From Prosthecobacter debontii (GTDB taxonomy: Bacteria > Verrucomicrobiota > Verrucomicrobiia > Verrucomicrobiales > Verrucomicrobiaceae): a DNA stretch of 64,000 nt. Below the pieces are notes generated by a model that did no database searches, was not told where the DNA came from, and saw nothing but the letters and a program-made list of their open reading frames with translations. Positions 18,772 through 27,757 of the stretch are shown piece after piece. Both the position numbers and the translations under genes were made by a program. The stretch covers positions 124,001-188,000 of the forward strand of contig CAMAQH010000004.1 in NCBI GenBank assembly GCA_945860295.1, written 5' to 3'. Each line of letters starts with the position of its first letter. The first letter of the stretch is position 1.

Positions 18772-19165
18772 ATGACGGCAGCCACGAATCTCACTTTCTT
18801 CAGTCTTGCTTGCGTGTTCACAGCGTCGGTCATAGCGCAGCCACAGAATCCATCACCCATGGTGGAGCACACGCGCGAGTATCTGCGTTTGGCGGCATCC
18901 GAGAAATCCTGCGCGCAGCGGAGTCTTTGGCTGTGGTGGACGAGGTTCTGCTGATCGATGGTGTCCACACCAGCTACATGCACGATAAACCAGGTCCGCT
19001 GGAGTCAGAGATCGATGCTGGCAAAATCTATCCCTTCCTTGCTTTTGCTCAGCTTGCCGCCGCCAGTAAGCAGCGATTGCTGATCACTCACAGTGAGATT
19101 TTTCGGGTGCCTTTGCCATTACTACCGAGGCTGTCGACTGGCTGCGGCACTCGAAGCGCCAGTGA
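18772..19165 (+). pseudogene. remnant of a secreted alpha/beta hydrolase-like gene
   Basis: The start (18772) encodes a signal peptide and QPQNPSPMVEHTREYLRL. The sequence then continues in a second frame with AFGGIREILRAAESL, LLIDGVHTSYMHDKPG and LLITHSEIF, and finally in a third frame with GAFAITTEAVDWL before the TGA at 19163-19165. In intact relatives the opening is separated from the GGIREIL part by the central hydrolase region, so there is an internal deletion plus a frame change near the T-run at about 19098. The gene lies just downstream of the ceramidase-esterase gene and was probably its operon partner. Confidence 0.72.
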
Positions 19166-19184
19166 GGCGTGATTCAGAGAGTCC

Positions 19185-19889
19185 TCAGTTGCGTCTCGGT
19201 CTAGTCAGGAAAAACAGGAGCACGCCGAGCAAGGTTACCAAGCAGGTCGCTGCGGTGAGTGTGGTAAGCACCAAGTCCCGAAGATCCTTATTCGGAATGA
19301 AGCCAAGCTTGTGGAAGTTGGTGAAGACATTGGCTTCCCACTGACGCTGGTCATCGGTGTGACGAGTGACACTGCCGGTGGTGGTGGAGACATAAACGCG
19401 AGTATGCAGGGCATCACCCAAGTCAAAACGATACACAGGCAGGAGTCGAAAGATGTTGATGTACTCATTGTTAAACGCCGTGAGGTAGCTCGACTTCTTG
19501 ACCTGCGCACCGCCGAGAAAGGCGGCGGCTATCTCTGCTGCATAAGTCTCATCTTGAGCAGGATCAACTCGGCCATCCACTGCACTCACATACTGCGCCG
19601 CGCGATTCGTTTTCGTGTAGATCTGATACCAGGGCTGATGGCCAATGCTGCGGACGTTTACTGCCACAGTGCCTTCAGCAGACTCAGGCAGTTTGGCTGT
19701 GGCTTCAGCGACTCCGAGTTTGATTTGCGAGACCTCGAGTCCGTTGCCTGATGGCCTTGCTGATGGTGGCGGCGCCTGGGTGCGGGTCATCACGTTATGA
19801 ATCACGCCGCTGCCAGCGGACATGAGGATGCTGAGGCTAAAGAAGAGGCCCAACCAACGATGGGCTTTGCGGATGAATTGTTTATTCAT
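19185..19889 (-). CDS. PepSY-domain inner-membrane protein
   Basis: A protein of 234 residues from the ATG at 19889, giving MNKQFIRKAHRWLGLFFSL, the usual opening of PepSY-associated membrane proteins. There is one N-terminal transmembrane helix, a periplasmic part containing a PepSY-like stretch (YVSAVDGRVDPAQ) and HTRVYVSTTTGSV, and a C-terminal helix ending in FFLTRPRRN. It starts 29 bp after the stop of the TonB receptor gene. Proteins of this sort often accompany siderophore receptors and some reduce or help release the metal; that role is inferred from context here. Confidence 0.8.
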   Translation of the reverse strand: MNKQFIRKAHRWLGLFFSLSILMSAGSGVIHNVMTRTQAPPPSARPSGNGLEVSQIKLGVAEATAKLPESAEGTVAVNVRSIGHQPWYQIYTKTNRAAQYVSAVDGRVDPAQDETYAAEIAAAFLGGAQVKKSSYLTAFNNEYINIFRLLPVYRFDLGDALHTRVYVSTTTGSVTRHTDDQRQWEANVFTNFHKLGFIPNKDLRDLVLTTLTAATCLVTLLGVLLFFLTRPRRN

Positions 19890-19918
19890 GAGTGGTGAGA
19901 AGGTGAGTGTCTGTGATT

Positions 19919-22009
19919 TTACCATTTCCATTCGATGCCCGCGTAGAAGGCGCGACCATCACCGGGAAAATAAACGGCGCTCGCGGGTGTGGCGGTTTTC
20001 AAGACGCCCGTGGTGGCGACGTGGTCCTGATCGAGCAGGTTGCGCGCCTCAATGAAAAAGGATGGGCCTTTGGCGCGTCGGAAACCCAGTTTAAAGCCGA
20101 GTAGGGCATAGCTACCGGAGCGCTGTGTGTTGCTGAGGTCCACAAAGTAGGCTTGGGGTGTCAATTCGACATTGGGCCCGGCATAGAAGCCGCAGGGATG
20201 CTCATACAGCAGCTCGGCACGGTAATAATGACGCGGGATGCCCGGCAGTTCATTATTGGTAAAGTTGCGATCTCCATCGAAATGAAAATCATTGAAGAGG
20301 TATGTCTGACGCAGCAGGAGGCGGTCGCCCTTGGCCTCTTCACTCCACGCCGTCATGAGCCCGCGCGCCACATCGATGTCCAGCGCGGCCTCAATGCCGT
20401 GATGGATAGTGCGCCCGGCATTCACGGTTTGCGTGGGACTCACCCCAGGGATGCCGAGAGATAGCAGCTCGTCGTCAATCCAAGAATAATACCAAGCCAG
20501 ATCCCAGCGCAGACGATCTGTGCGGCCACGTGTACCCAGTTCAACTGTGGTGCCCCACTGAGCACTAAGGTCCACGAGTCCAGGCGCAGCGCCAGCAGCC
20601 GTCAGCTCACCGAAAGAGGGTGGCTCGAAGCTGCGGCTCACATTAAAAAAGACCTGCGTCTCCGGCTTTGGCTCCCAGATCAGGCCCAGCTTGGGACTGA
20701 AGCCTAGGTAGTCACGCGTGGCGCTATTGTCCGCGCCAAAGATTCTCTCCTCCGCAAAGTCACGGCTCGCATAAGTGCCCTGTGTACCGAGCACGAGTGC
20801 GAGAGAACTGGTGAGGTGGAAGGTGTTCTGCAAATAAAGGTCCACGTTGGAGGACGTCTGCTCATTGTCCGCCGTGCGCGCACCGCGAGCGCCAACAACG
20901 TTGAAGAAACGGTTGTCCTGCACAATCCCGTACTGCGCGCCGAGGCCGAGCGTGAACTGATTTTCATGGCCGAAGAGCGGCGCCGTATTGTCATAGCGGA
21001 CGTCGATGCCGAGATCGTTGCTGAGCTGGTCAATGACCTGAAAAATGGGGTGATCGAGATCCTTCCACGCCCAGAAGCTGCTGACGGTGAGCCGCTGTGT
21101 GTCGCCATCGGTGATCGTCGTTTTGTTGGCGATGCGAAGGAGCTGGAAGTCGCGCTTCTGTCTGCCTGCCACACTGCCAGGATTGGCCATCTGCGGGTTG
21201 TTTTGAAACTGGCTTTTCGTCAGCGCACCGGGTAGCTCAGAGTTTGTATTCACATAGGTGAAGTAGAAGCGCGTCTCGATGGCATCGCTGATTCGGTGGC
21301 CAATGTTTGCAAACACGCGCTGGCTAGATTGCTGGCTGTAGTCACGGAATCCATCGCTGAAACTCGAGGTGGCACTGAAGTAATAGTCCGTGTCCCCGCT
21401 GACGCCGCCAGAGCTGATCTGAGTGCGCAGGGTATCGAAGCTGCCCACCTCGACACGCGCCAGAGCGGTGGGTGCATCATAGCCGGTCATGGAGACGAAG
21501 TTGATGGCTCCACCGAGAGTCGTTGAACCGTATTGAAGACCATTAGCTCCGCGATAAACCTCAATGTAACGCGCGGAGAGTGGTTCGATGGCTTGCATGT
21601 CGAATCCGCCGTCCGCGAGGTTCAAAGGGGACCCGTCCTGTAAGAGCTTGATGCCGCGCCCGTGGAAGGTGCGCTGCACGCCGGACCCGCGGATGGAGAG
21701 GCGCGATTCCTCGGCTCCAAAACGTGGCTGAATGAAAACACCGGGTGCGAAGTCGAGCGCATCCTTCAGTGTGGAGGCACGCCCGCGTTTGTAGTCTTCC
21801 GCATCGATGACGGAAACTCCACCAGGTGTGACCGCCTCGATCTGTTCGCGTTTCGTTTCGAGACTGGGGACCGTGAGTGGTTCTTTTTTCGCTGTCACCA
21901 CGATGGTCGGCAGAGTGGAGACAGGCGGCGACTGCTGGGCCGTCAGGGTAAGAGGTGCGCTAATGGAGGCGACGAGAATGAGAGATAAAAAAATGGGATT
22001 CGTGGACAT
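19919..22009 (-). CDS. TonB-dependent outer-membrane receptor
   Basis: A 696-residue receptor with a signal peptide of about 24 residues, a TonB-box-like TIVVTAKKE, a plug domain (about 55-165, including GSGVQRTFHGRGIKLLQDG and GGAINFVS) and a C-terminal 22-strand barrel ending in the aromatic GIEWKW. It resembles FecA/PupA-type iron carriers, but the ligand cannot be read. It lies between a small CPLC-motif protein upstream and the PepSY protein downstream on the same strand, a layout typical of metal-uptake loci. I saw no convincing Fur box. Confidence 0.92.
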   Translation of the reverse strand: MSTNPIFLSLILVASISAPLTLTAQQSPPVSTLPTIVVTAKKEPLTVPSLETKREQIEAVTPGGVSVIDAEDYKRGRASTLKDALDFAPGVFIQPRFGAEESRLSIRGSGVQRTFHGRGIKLLQDGSPLNLADGGFDMQAIEPLSARYIEVYRGANGLQYGSTTLGGAINFVSMTGYDAPTALARVEVGSFDTLRTQISSGGVSGDTDYYFSATSSFSDGFRDYSQQSSQRVFANIGHRISDAIETRFYFTYVNTNSELPGALTKSQFQNNPQMANPGSVAGRQKRDFQLLRIANKTTITDGDTQRLTVSSFWAWKDLDHPIFQVIDQLSNDLGIDVRYDNTAPLFGHENQFTLGLGAQYGIVQDNRFFNVVGARGARTADNEQTSSNVDLYLQNTFHLTSSLALVLGTQGTYASRDFAEERIFGADNSATRDYLGFSPKLGLIWEPKPETQVFFNVSRSFEPPSFGELTAAGAAPGLVDLSAQWGTTVELGTRGRTDRLRWDLAWYYSWIDDELLSLGIPGVSPTQTVNAGRTIHHGIEAALDIDVARGLMTAWSEEAKGDRLLLRQTYLFNDFHFDGDRNFTNNELPGIPRHYYRAELLYEHPCGFYAGPNVELTPQAYFVDLSNTQRSGSYALLGFKLGFRRAKGPSFFIEARNLLDQDHVATTGVLKTATPASAVYFPGDGRAFYAGIEWKW

Positions 22010-22202
22010 GGGGTGACAGGGAAAAGGTTTGCCCGTGCAGCAATGGCATCAGGCGAGGAGCTAGCGTTGTGGGGGCACGCGGGGTGGCGTCGATTTCCAG
22101 AAGACTCAATGCCCCCTCAGAGCGCTGCGCCGTGCGGGTGAACGATCAACAGTCCTGCGCGGGCGGCTGAACTTCTGAGTTCTTAGAGGCGTGAGACGCC
22201 AA

Positions 22203-22628
22203 TTAAATGTGCTCAAGACGCTCTGGCGGCGGTGTCACCGGCTCTTCCCGTCGCGTTCTAAGTTCACTGGATGTCATGATCCAGTTCTTTGGCGTGGACG
22301 GAGAAAAAACAAATTTGGGAACGGAGACAAAGGCGAGTGTCAGCTTCATCTCCTTGATTTTGGAAGGTGTCGCCTGGCCGTCCTGGGGCTTTGTTTCGGC
22401 GTCCTGCCCCTGTTTCACTACTTTACAAAGCGGGCAGGGATGATCGCCGTCAAACGTGTCACTGAGTCCCTCGACCACACCTTTTTCTACAGAATAAGCG
22501 ACTGCCATGCCGACCCAGGCGGCTGACTGCAAAGCAGCCCAGTGAAGCCCGATGGAGAGGCATAAAGCCAGCACCACGAACCCGCGCATCAAGCGTGGCA
22601 GTGGTGAGCAGACATGGGTTAGGGTCAT
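22203..22628 (-). CDS. small hypothetical protein with HPCPLC motif
   Basis: A protein of 141 residues with an N-terminal membrane segment (GFVVLALCLSIGLHWAAL) and, around residue 65, the sequence DGDHPCPLCKVVKQG. This Cys-Pro-Leu-Cys motif with flanking histidine is reminiscent of metal-handling or heme/copper-assembly peptides (DUF2946-like small proteins), but I cannot assign a family. The C-terminus is Pro- and Glu-rich. It sits upstream of the TonB receptor with a 193-bp gap and probably belongs to the same uptake locus. Confidence 0.62.
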   Translation of the reverse strand: MTLTHVCSPLPRLMRGFVVLALCLSIGLHWAALQSAAWVGMAVAYSVEKGVVEGLSDTFDGDHPCPLCKVVKQGQDAETKPQDGQATPSKIKEMKLTLAFVSVPKFVFSPSTPKNWIMTSSELRTRREEPVTPPPERLEHI

Positions 22629-22844
22629 CCCGCGCTTTTAATCGGAGGCTGGCGCTTTGTCTAGTGTGAGCATTGTTTGAAAGCTGGATATGACATTGAG
22701 CAACATGCTTGCTGTGATGACTGGTCACATCGTCGAGATGTTTGAAGCGGTGATGCAGCGCTGCCAGAAACTGGGCAAGATTTGATGCGGGTTTCGAAAG
22801 TCTGTTCTTGCCACGCCAAGGCCTTTCGGTCCTAGGATGCTGTC
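22629..22844. promoter_or_regulatory. divergent intergenic region with TGTGA-N7-TCACA
   Basis: The 216-bp region separates the leftward CPLC/TonB genes from the rightward ABC transporter. TGTGA at 22713-22717 and TCACA at 22725-22729 form an inverted repeat with a 7-bp spacer, one longer than the CRP consensus. It may be a regulator site for either side. No coding sequence is convincing here; a 31-codon frame at 22690-22785 has no family resemblance. Confidence 0.3.
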
Positions 22845-24593
22845 ATGCTAGAAGCGCTCAACGTTTGTCTCGAAGTCGATGCTCAACCCGGAACAGAGGA
22901 GGAGTGCCTGTATCTTCTGCGCGAGGTCAATTTTCAAGTGCCGCAAGGACACCTCATGGCGATCGTGGGACCATCGGGCTGTGGTAAGACGACTCTGCTG
23001 AAAGTCATCGCTGGCATCATCGAACAAACGGATGGGGCGCTGAAGTGGGAGAATCGTGATCTCAAAGAAGAAGAGGATCTGCATCCCGGCGAGCTGGGCT
23101 ACGTGCCGCAGTTCAGCGTGGCACATGATTTATTGACTGTGGAGGAAAGCATCGCCAACAGCATGGCGCTACGCACGCAGTTACCGGGCACGGATGAGTT
23201 TGAGCCAAAGCTCGACAAGATCCTGGCGATCACCGGCCTCACCGATCTGGCGGATCGCCGGATCAAAGTGCTGTCAGGTGGGCAGAAGCGCCGACTCGGC
23301 CTAGCGCTGGAGTTGGTGACCAATCCATGTTTGCTGTTATGTGATGAAGTCACCAGTGGACTCGATCCAAAATCCGAACGTGAAATCACGGAACTGCTAC
23401 GGGTGCTATCGCAAGAGAACCCGCGACGTGTCGTCATCAATGTCACACACAGCCTGGCTAGTCTGGAGGCCTTTGACAGCGTGCTCGTGATGTATCAGGG
23501 ACGGCTCGTCTATCACGGCCTCCCCAAGTTTCTCACGCATTACTTCACGGTGGAGCATCCTGAGGAAGTTTATCTGCGGCTCACTCAGCGGGACGCGCAG
23601 AGCTGGCATGAATCTTGGCAAAAGAAGCGCGACTACTATGAGAGGATGCTTTTGGGAAAGTCGGCTACTGCAGAAAAGAAAGCCGATGCCAACGAAGAAG
23701 ATCACGAGGAGTACGAGGCCATCGCGCCTGAAGAACTACCGAGCGTGATGAGTCAGGTGTTCACGTTGCTACAGCGACGCTGGACCATTTTTCGTCGTGA
23801 TAAGGGTCAAGTGTGGCTGCATCTAGCCATGCTGCTGGGCTTTCCGTTGCTTGTCGTCATCTTCGCGCTCGATGGCATCAAACCACTGAAGCAACTCAGC
23901 CAGAGGCAGGACTCGGACATCATGTACGAGATGCAGCAGAAGGCGCAACATCAGATCGATCAGTTGAATGCTGGCGGCCTCGTCAGTGGACTCATCATGC
24001 TGCAAGTCGTGCTTGTAACTTTGATGGCCTCCAACAACGCCGCGCGTGAGATTGCCGGTGAACGACTCATCTTGGAACGTGAAAAACTTGGAGGGCTGAG
24101 CACGCTGGCGTATGTCATCAGCAAGGTTCTCTTTCTCGGCGTCTTCGTTTTGGCGCAGAGCATCTGGATGGGGATTTTCGTGGACATGATCACTGGAGGA
24201 CTGCCCGGAGATCTGCTCGTGAAGCTTGGTCTGCTAACGCTCGTCTCTGCGGCGATGACTAGCATCTGCCTTGGCATCAGCGGCATGTGCCGCACTCCTG
24301 AAAAAGCGACGATTCTGAGCATCTACCTCGTCGGTTTTCAGCTTCCGCTTTCAGGAGCGGTGCTGAGCCTACCTGACTGGATCGAGGGAGTGGTGAATCC
24401 GTTTATCGCCGCATTTTGGGCATGGTCCGGCAGTCTGCGTAGCATGAGTGACACCGCCTTCTACGATGCGGTGAAGAAAGTGACCGAGACAAGCCTCGTC
24501 ACGCCTGAACTCGCCGCTTTTGTGCTGCTCGCGCATGTTATCATTGGCCTAAGTATGGCCTATGTCGGCAGCAAGGGTAGTCAGTGGGAGTAA
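22845..24593 (+). CDS. ABC transporter, ATPase-permease half (ABCG-like)
   Basis: A fused ATPase and permease of 582 residues. The nucleotide-binding domain occupies about 1-225: Walker A GPSGCGKTTLL near 43-53, signature LSGGQKRRLGLALEL near 145, Walker B CLLLCDEVTSGLDPKS. The permease part (about 330-580) has six hydrophobic segments of the ABC-2 type. Domain order and size match ABCG/White half-transporters, which work as dimers in the inner membrane and export lipids, drugs or polymers. Substrate unknown. The secreted TPR protein gene starts within 83 bp downstream and could be co-transcribed. Confidence 0.9.
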   Translation: MLEALNVCLEVDAQPGTEEECLYLLREVNFQVPQGHLMAIVGPSGCGKTTLLKVIAGIIEQTDGALKWENRDLKEEEDLHPGELGYVPQFSVAHDLLTVEESIANSMALRTQLPGTDEFEPKLDKILAITGLTDLADRRIKVLSGGQKRRLGLALELVTNPCLLLCDEVTSGLDPKSEREITELLRVLSQENPRRVVINVTHSLASLEAFDSVLVMYQGRLVYHGLPKFLTHYFTVEHPEEVYLRLTQRDAQSWHESWQKKRDYYERMLLGKSATAEKKADANEEDHEEYEAIAPEELPSVMSQVFTLLQRRWTIFRRDKGQVWLHLAMLLGFPLLVVIFALDGIKPLKQLSQRQDSDIMYEMQQKAQHQIDQLNAGGLVSGLIMLQVVLVTLMASNNAAREIAGERLILEREKLGGLSTLAYVISKVLFLGVFVLAQSIWMGIFVDMITGGLPGDLLVKLGLLTLVSAAMTSICLGISGMCRTPEKATILSIYLVGFQLPLSGAVLSLPDWIEGVVNPFIAAFWAWSGSLRSMSDTAFYDAVKKVTETSLVTPELAAFVLLAHVIIGLSMAYVGSKGSQWE

Positions 24594-24675
24594 TTGAATA
24601 GTGTGTCTGCAACACATGCTTTTCATGCCTTGGCCAGCCTTGCCACATCGTATTCTCGGCCTAGTTTCGAACTTC

Positions 24676-27204
24676 ATGCGTTTACTCAGCCCAAGTCAGC
24701 TTCGTCTTTCAGCTCTGTCCCTGGCGTTGACGTGCTCTGTAATGGGCGCGGATTTAGACATGCGGCCTGAGTACATCGCGGCCAGCCAGGCCTTGCAGGA
24801 TGGGCTTCCATCAGTGGCCGCACTGAAGGCCACCCGATTGATGGAGACGGCTCAGCTAAGCTTCATCGAGCGGAAATCATTGGCTGGATTGGCCGTCGAG
24901 TCCTGGGTGCGTGCGCGTGATGGCGCTGCCGCCTTAAAAATCCTTGAGCATGAATCCGTGCCCAATGCCGTTTTTTGGCAGGCTCAGGCTCGGTTACTCA
25001 CGGGTGATCTCGATGCCGCAGAGAAACTGCTCAACAGTCGCGTGCGAGATAATCAGGCCACCAGCCAAGAGCGGCTCCTGCTTGCCCAAGTAAACCTGAA
25101 GGCTGGAAACCTGACACAGGCTGAGTCCATTCTCGAATCACTGCGAGCGTTACCTGATATCACCGTCTCACGCCAAGCTCGGCTGATGTGGGACGAGCTA
25201 CAACTCCGTAGCGGCAACATAGCCCCCGCCGTGGCCGATCTGGCCGCGCCGGAAAATACGCTGGATACTGCCGCGCGAATGCTGCAAGCCCAGGGACTCG
25301 TGGAGCTCGATCGACAGCCAGAGGCGCAGGTTCTATTGCGATCCATCCTCGGCAGCGCGGGTGGTGGTGAGCGAGTGCACCATGCGGCCTCTGTATTGTT
25401 AGCCGACTCGTTGCTGCGTCAGGGCAGCCGAGTGCCGGCTGTGGAGGTGCTAGTCCAGTTTCTCGATAACACGACCGACAGCGAGTTTTGGGGCAGCGCC
25501 TTCGATCTTTTAGCGCGCTGCTTAGAGTGGGTGGATAAAGCCGTCCTGCCGCCTGATGCAGCGCTGCGCTGGATTGCCGAAGGCAACACCGTGCAGCGTG
25601 CAGCAATGGTCGCCCTACCTTCGACAAGCATTTTCCAAGGCCACGCCATGCTCCTTCTCTCTCGCTGGTTAGTAGCTCAAAAACGCACTCAAGAGGCTCT
25701 CGGATTGTTAGAGGCGATGATCCAAGTCCATGCGGGTCATCCGCAGAGTGATGAAGCCATGCAGCTCGCTCTCGAAACATACGGCACGATCAAAGCTAAC
25801 TCGCGCATCACGGCACTGGCCGACATGTGGCGTCGTCGTTTCGGTAGCAATGGATCGTCCATGGTTGAGTTTGTCACTGGTGGCACCGCTTTCACTCGGG
25901 GTGATTACCGTGAGGCGGCGGATCTTTTTCAACTCGCCGCCAACTTAGCGACCACACTGGCAGAGCGCCGCTCAGCATTGTACAACGCTGGCATCTCCGC
26001 CCTGAGCGCTGGCGAGCTGGCATTGTATCAATCTTTGTTGGGGCAATTGCAGGTCGTACGTGCCGATGTGCCCGTGCCATCAAATGACGGCTCCGCTGAT
26101 CTGGAGCTAGATCGCGCCCTGGATCTCGCGGCCAAAGGCCAGCCAGAGGCTGAAGCGGAATTGCGCACCTTCACTCAGAAGCATCCACAGCACCCGCGCC
26201 TCGTTGAGGCCTTCATGACATTGGCTGAAGTTTCGCTCCTGCGCGGGCCAAAAGACTTCGCCACTGTGGATCGTGCCCTTCAGGCCGCTGAGGCTGTGCC
26301 GAGCCTCACAGACAAGCAACGGCAGCGCATCTCCATAACGCGTTTGTGGAGTTTGGATCGGCAGGGCCAGTTAAAAATCCTCATCGAGAATGGAGCCGAA
26401 TTTTTGAAAAAATGGCCCACCTCAGATCAAGCACCCATGGTCCGTATGAAAGTAGCAGATGCTTTTTTTAGGCTCGAAAACTTCGCCTCTGCACGCACTG
26501 AATTTGAGCTAGTTGCGAAGAACCATCCAGGCTCGGCCTATGCCGATACCGCACTCTATTTCGCCGGTATGTCGGCACTTTCCATGATGAGTGATGAGGG
26601 CCGCGAGGCCGCCATCAATATCTGGCAGGAACTCGCCGAACGTGGTGGACCGCTGAGCATTTCCGCACGCCAGCAGCAGGCCCTAGCCAAACGCCGCGCA
26701 GGGCAGGAGACTGAGTCCCTCAAGCTTCTTGACTCCCTACTCGCAGAGAAAAAAATCCCGGAAGAGCAGCAACGCTCACTCCTCAGTGAAAAAGCAGAGA
26801 TCCTCATGCTGCTGGGTAAAGCCGATGCGACCCAGCTCAGCGCCGCCATCGAAGTGCTGCACACATTGCTGCGTGAAGATGACCTGCCCTATCAATGGCG
26901 CGCGCGCGGAGGCTACACCCTCGCTGTAGCGCTGAACACCGCCGGAAAAAGCACCGAAGCTCTGGAAGCTTGCTACGATGTCGTCCAAGCCACCAAGTTC
27001 AGTGGCCCCTCCGACCCATCCGAGTTTCGCTGGTATTACCGCGCTGGCTTTTTTGGCATCGACCTGCTGGAAACGACGAAGCAGTGGGAGGCCGCCGCCC
27101 GTCTTTCCGAAAAGCTCGCCGACTCCCGTGGCGACCGCGCTAGCGAAGCCAAAGAGCGCGCTACCAAGATCCGCCTTGAGCACTTTCTCTGGGATGGAAA
27201 GTAA
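24676..27204 (+). CDS. secreted tetratricopeptide repeat protein
   Basis: A large helical repeat protein of 842 residues from the ATG at 24676, which gives a signal peptide (MRLLSPSQLRLSALSLALTC). Upstream GTG and ATG codons would add an unconvincing tail. Repeats of about 34-40 residues with Ala/Leu-rich helices run through most of the length, for example DLDAAEKLLNSRVRDNQATS and FASARTEFELVAKNHPGSAY. The latter resembles the YbgF/BamD-type TPR. It probably acts in the periplasm as an assembly platform, perhaps for envelope export; this is inferred. It lies between the ABC transporter and a DUF2237 gene. Confidence 0.8.
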   Translation: MRLLSPSQLRLSALSLALTCSVMGADLDMRPEYIAASQALQDGLPSVAALKATRLMETAQLSFIERKSLAGLAVESWVRARDGAAALKILEHESVPNAVFWQAQARLLTGDLDAAEKLLNSRVRDNQATSQERLLLAQVNLKAGNLTQAESILESLRALPDITVSRQARLMWDELQLRSGNIAPAVADLAAPENTLDTAARMLQAQGLVELDRQPEAQVLLRSILGSAGGGERVHHAASVLLADSLLRQGSRVPAVEVLVQFLDNTTDSEFWGSAFDLLARCLEWVDKAVLPPDAALRWIAEGNTVQRAAMVALPSTSIFQGHAMLLLSRWLVAQKRTQEALGLLEAMIQVHAGHPQSDEAMQLALETYGTIKANSRITALADMWRRRFGSNGSSMVEFVTGGTAFTRGDYREAADLFQLAANLATTLAERRSALYNAGISALSAGELALYQSLLGQLQVVRADVPVPSNDGSADLELDRALDLAAKGQPEAEAELRTFTQKHPQHPRLVEAFMTLAEVSLLRGPKDFATVDRALQAAEAVPSLTDKQRQRISITRLWSLDRQGQLKILIENGAEFLKKWPTSDQAPMVRMKVADAFFRLENFASARTEFELVAKNHPGSAYADTALYFAGMSALSMMSDEGREAAINIWQELAERGGPLSISARQQQALAKRRAGQETESLKLLDSLLAEKKIPEEQQRSLLSEKAEILMLLGKADATQLSAAIEVLHTLLREDDLPYQWRARGGYTLAVALNTAGKSTEALEACYDVVQATKFSGPSDPSEFRWYYRAGFFGIDLLETTKQWEAAARLSEKLADSRGDRASEAKERATKIRLEHFLWDGK

Positions 27205-27240
27205 CACCCACGAACTTCAAATCTCACGCCCTTCCTCATC

Positions 27241-27621
27241 ATGCCTACCAACGTCCTCGGCCAAGAACTCCGCTGCTGCTGCCGCCAGCCCATGACCGGC
27301 TTTTACCGCGATGGTTACTGCCGCACGGGGGCCGATGACAAAGGGCTGCACACCGTCTGCGTCGAAGTCACAGGGGAGTTCCTCAAATTCTCCCGGCGCA
27401 TGGGCAATGATCTCATCACCCCGCGCCCCGAGTACGACTTCCCAGGTCTGATACCCGGCGACCGCTGGTGCCTCTGCGTCCAGCGCTGGCAAGAGGCCCT
27501 CGAAGCAGGCGTGGCACCCAAGGTCTGCCTCGACGCCACCCACTCCTCCGCCACCGAATGGGTGGACATGGCAGACCTCCATGCTCATGCCCTGAGTGAT
27601 GAGACCGGGTACAATCTTTAA
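27241..27621 (+). CDS. DUF2237 family protein
   Basis: A 126-residue member of DUF2237. The family signature is plain: NVLGQELRCCCRQPMTGFYRDG at the N-terminus with several cysteines, TVCVEVTGEFLKFSRRMGND in the middle, and GDRWCLCVQRW followed by VCLDATHSSA. The C-terminus is MADLHAHALSD. The biochemical function of the family is unknown. It starts 36 bp after the TPR gene stop, so it may be read from the same transcript. Confidence 0.9.
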   Translation: MPTNVLGQELRCCCRQPMTGFYRDGYCRTGADDKGLHTVCVEVTGEFLKFSRRMGNDLITPRPEYDFPGLIPGDRWCLCVQRWQEALEAGVAPKVCLDATHSSATEWVDMADLHAHALSDETGYNL

Positions 27622-27757
27622 CGCCAAGCTGCTTACTAAAATAAATTTTGGAAAAATTGTAGAGCTGACGTATGTTTAAATTCTATAACAAGTGTTTATG
27701 TATTATTAATATTAGTTAAGCATAGAAACTTGTAACATCCCATGACTCGTTAATTAT
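27622..27757. promoter_or_regulatory. AT-rich promoter-like region
   Basis: This 136-bp stretch is strikingly AT-rich compared with the GC-rich surroundings and contains many short A/T runs. Candidate promoter pieces are TTGGAA and TATGTT with about 17 bp between them (near 27648-27676), and TATAAC further downstream. It precedes the interrupted hypothetical gene at 27758. The base composition could mark either a strong promoter or recently acquired DNA. No gene is seen. Confidence 0.35.

Noticed and set aside
22690-22785. 31-codon open frame between the CPLC and ABC genes
   Set aside because: No ribosome-binding support, no homologue recalled, and it overlaps a likely regulator palindrome.
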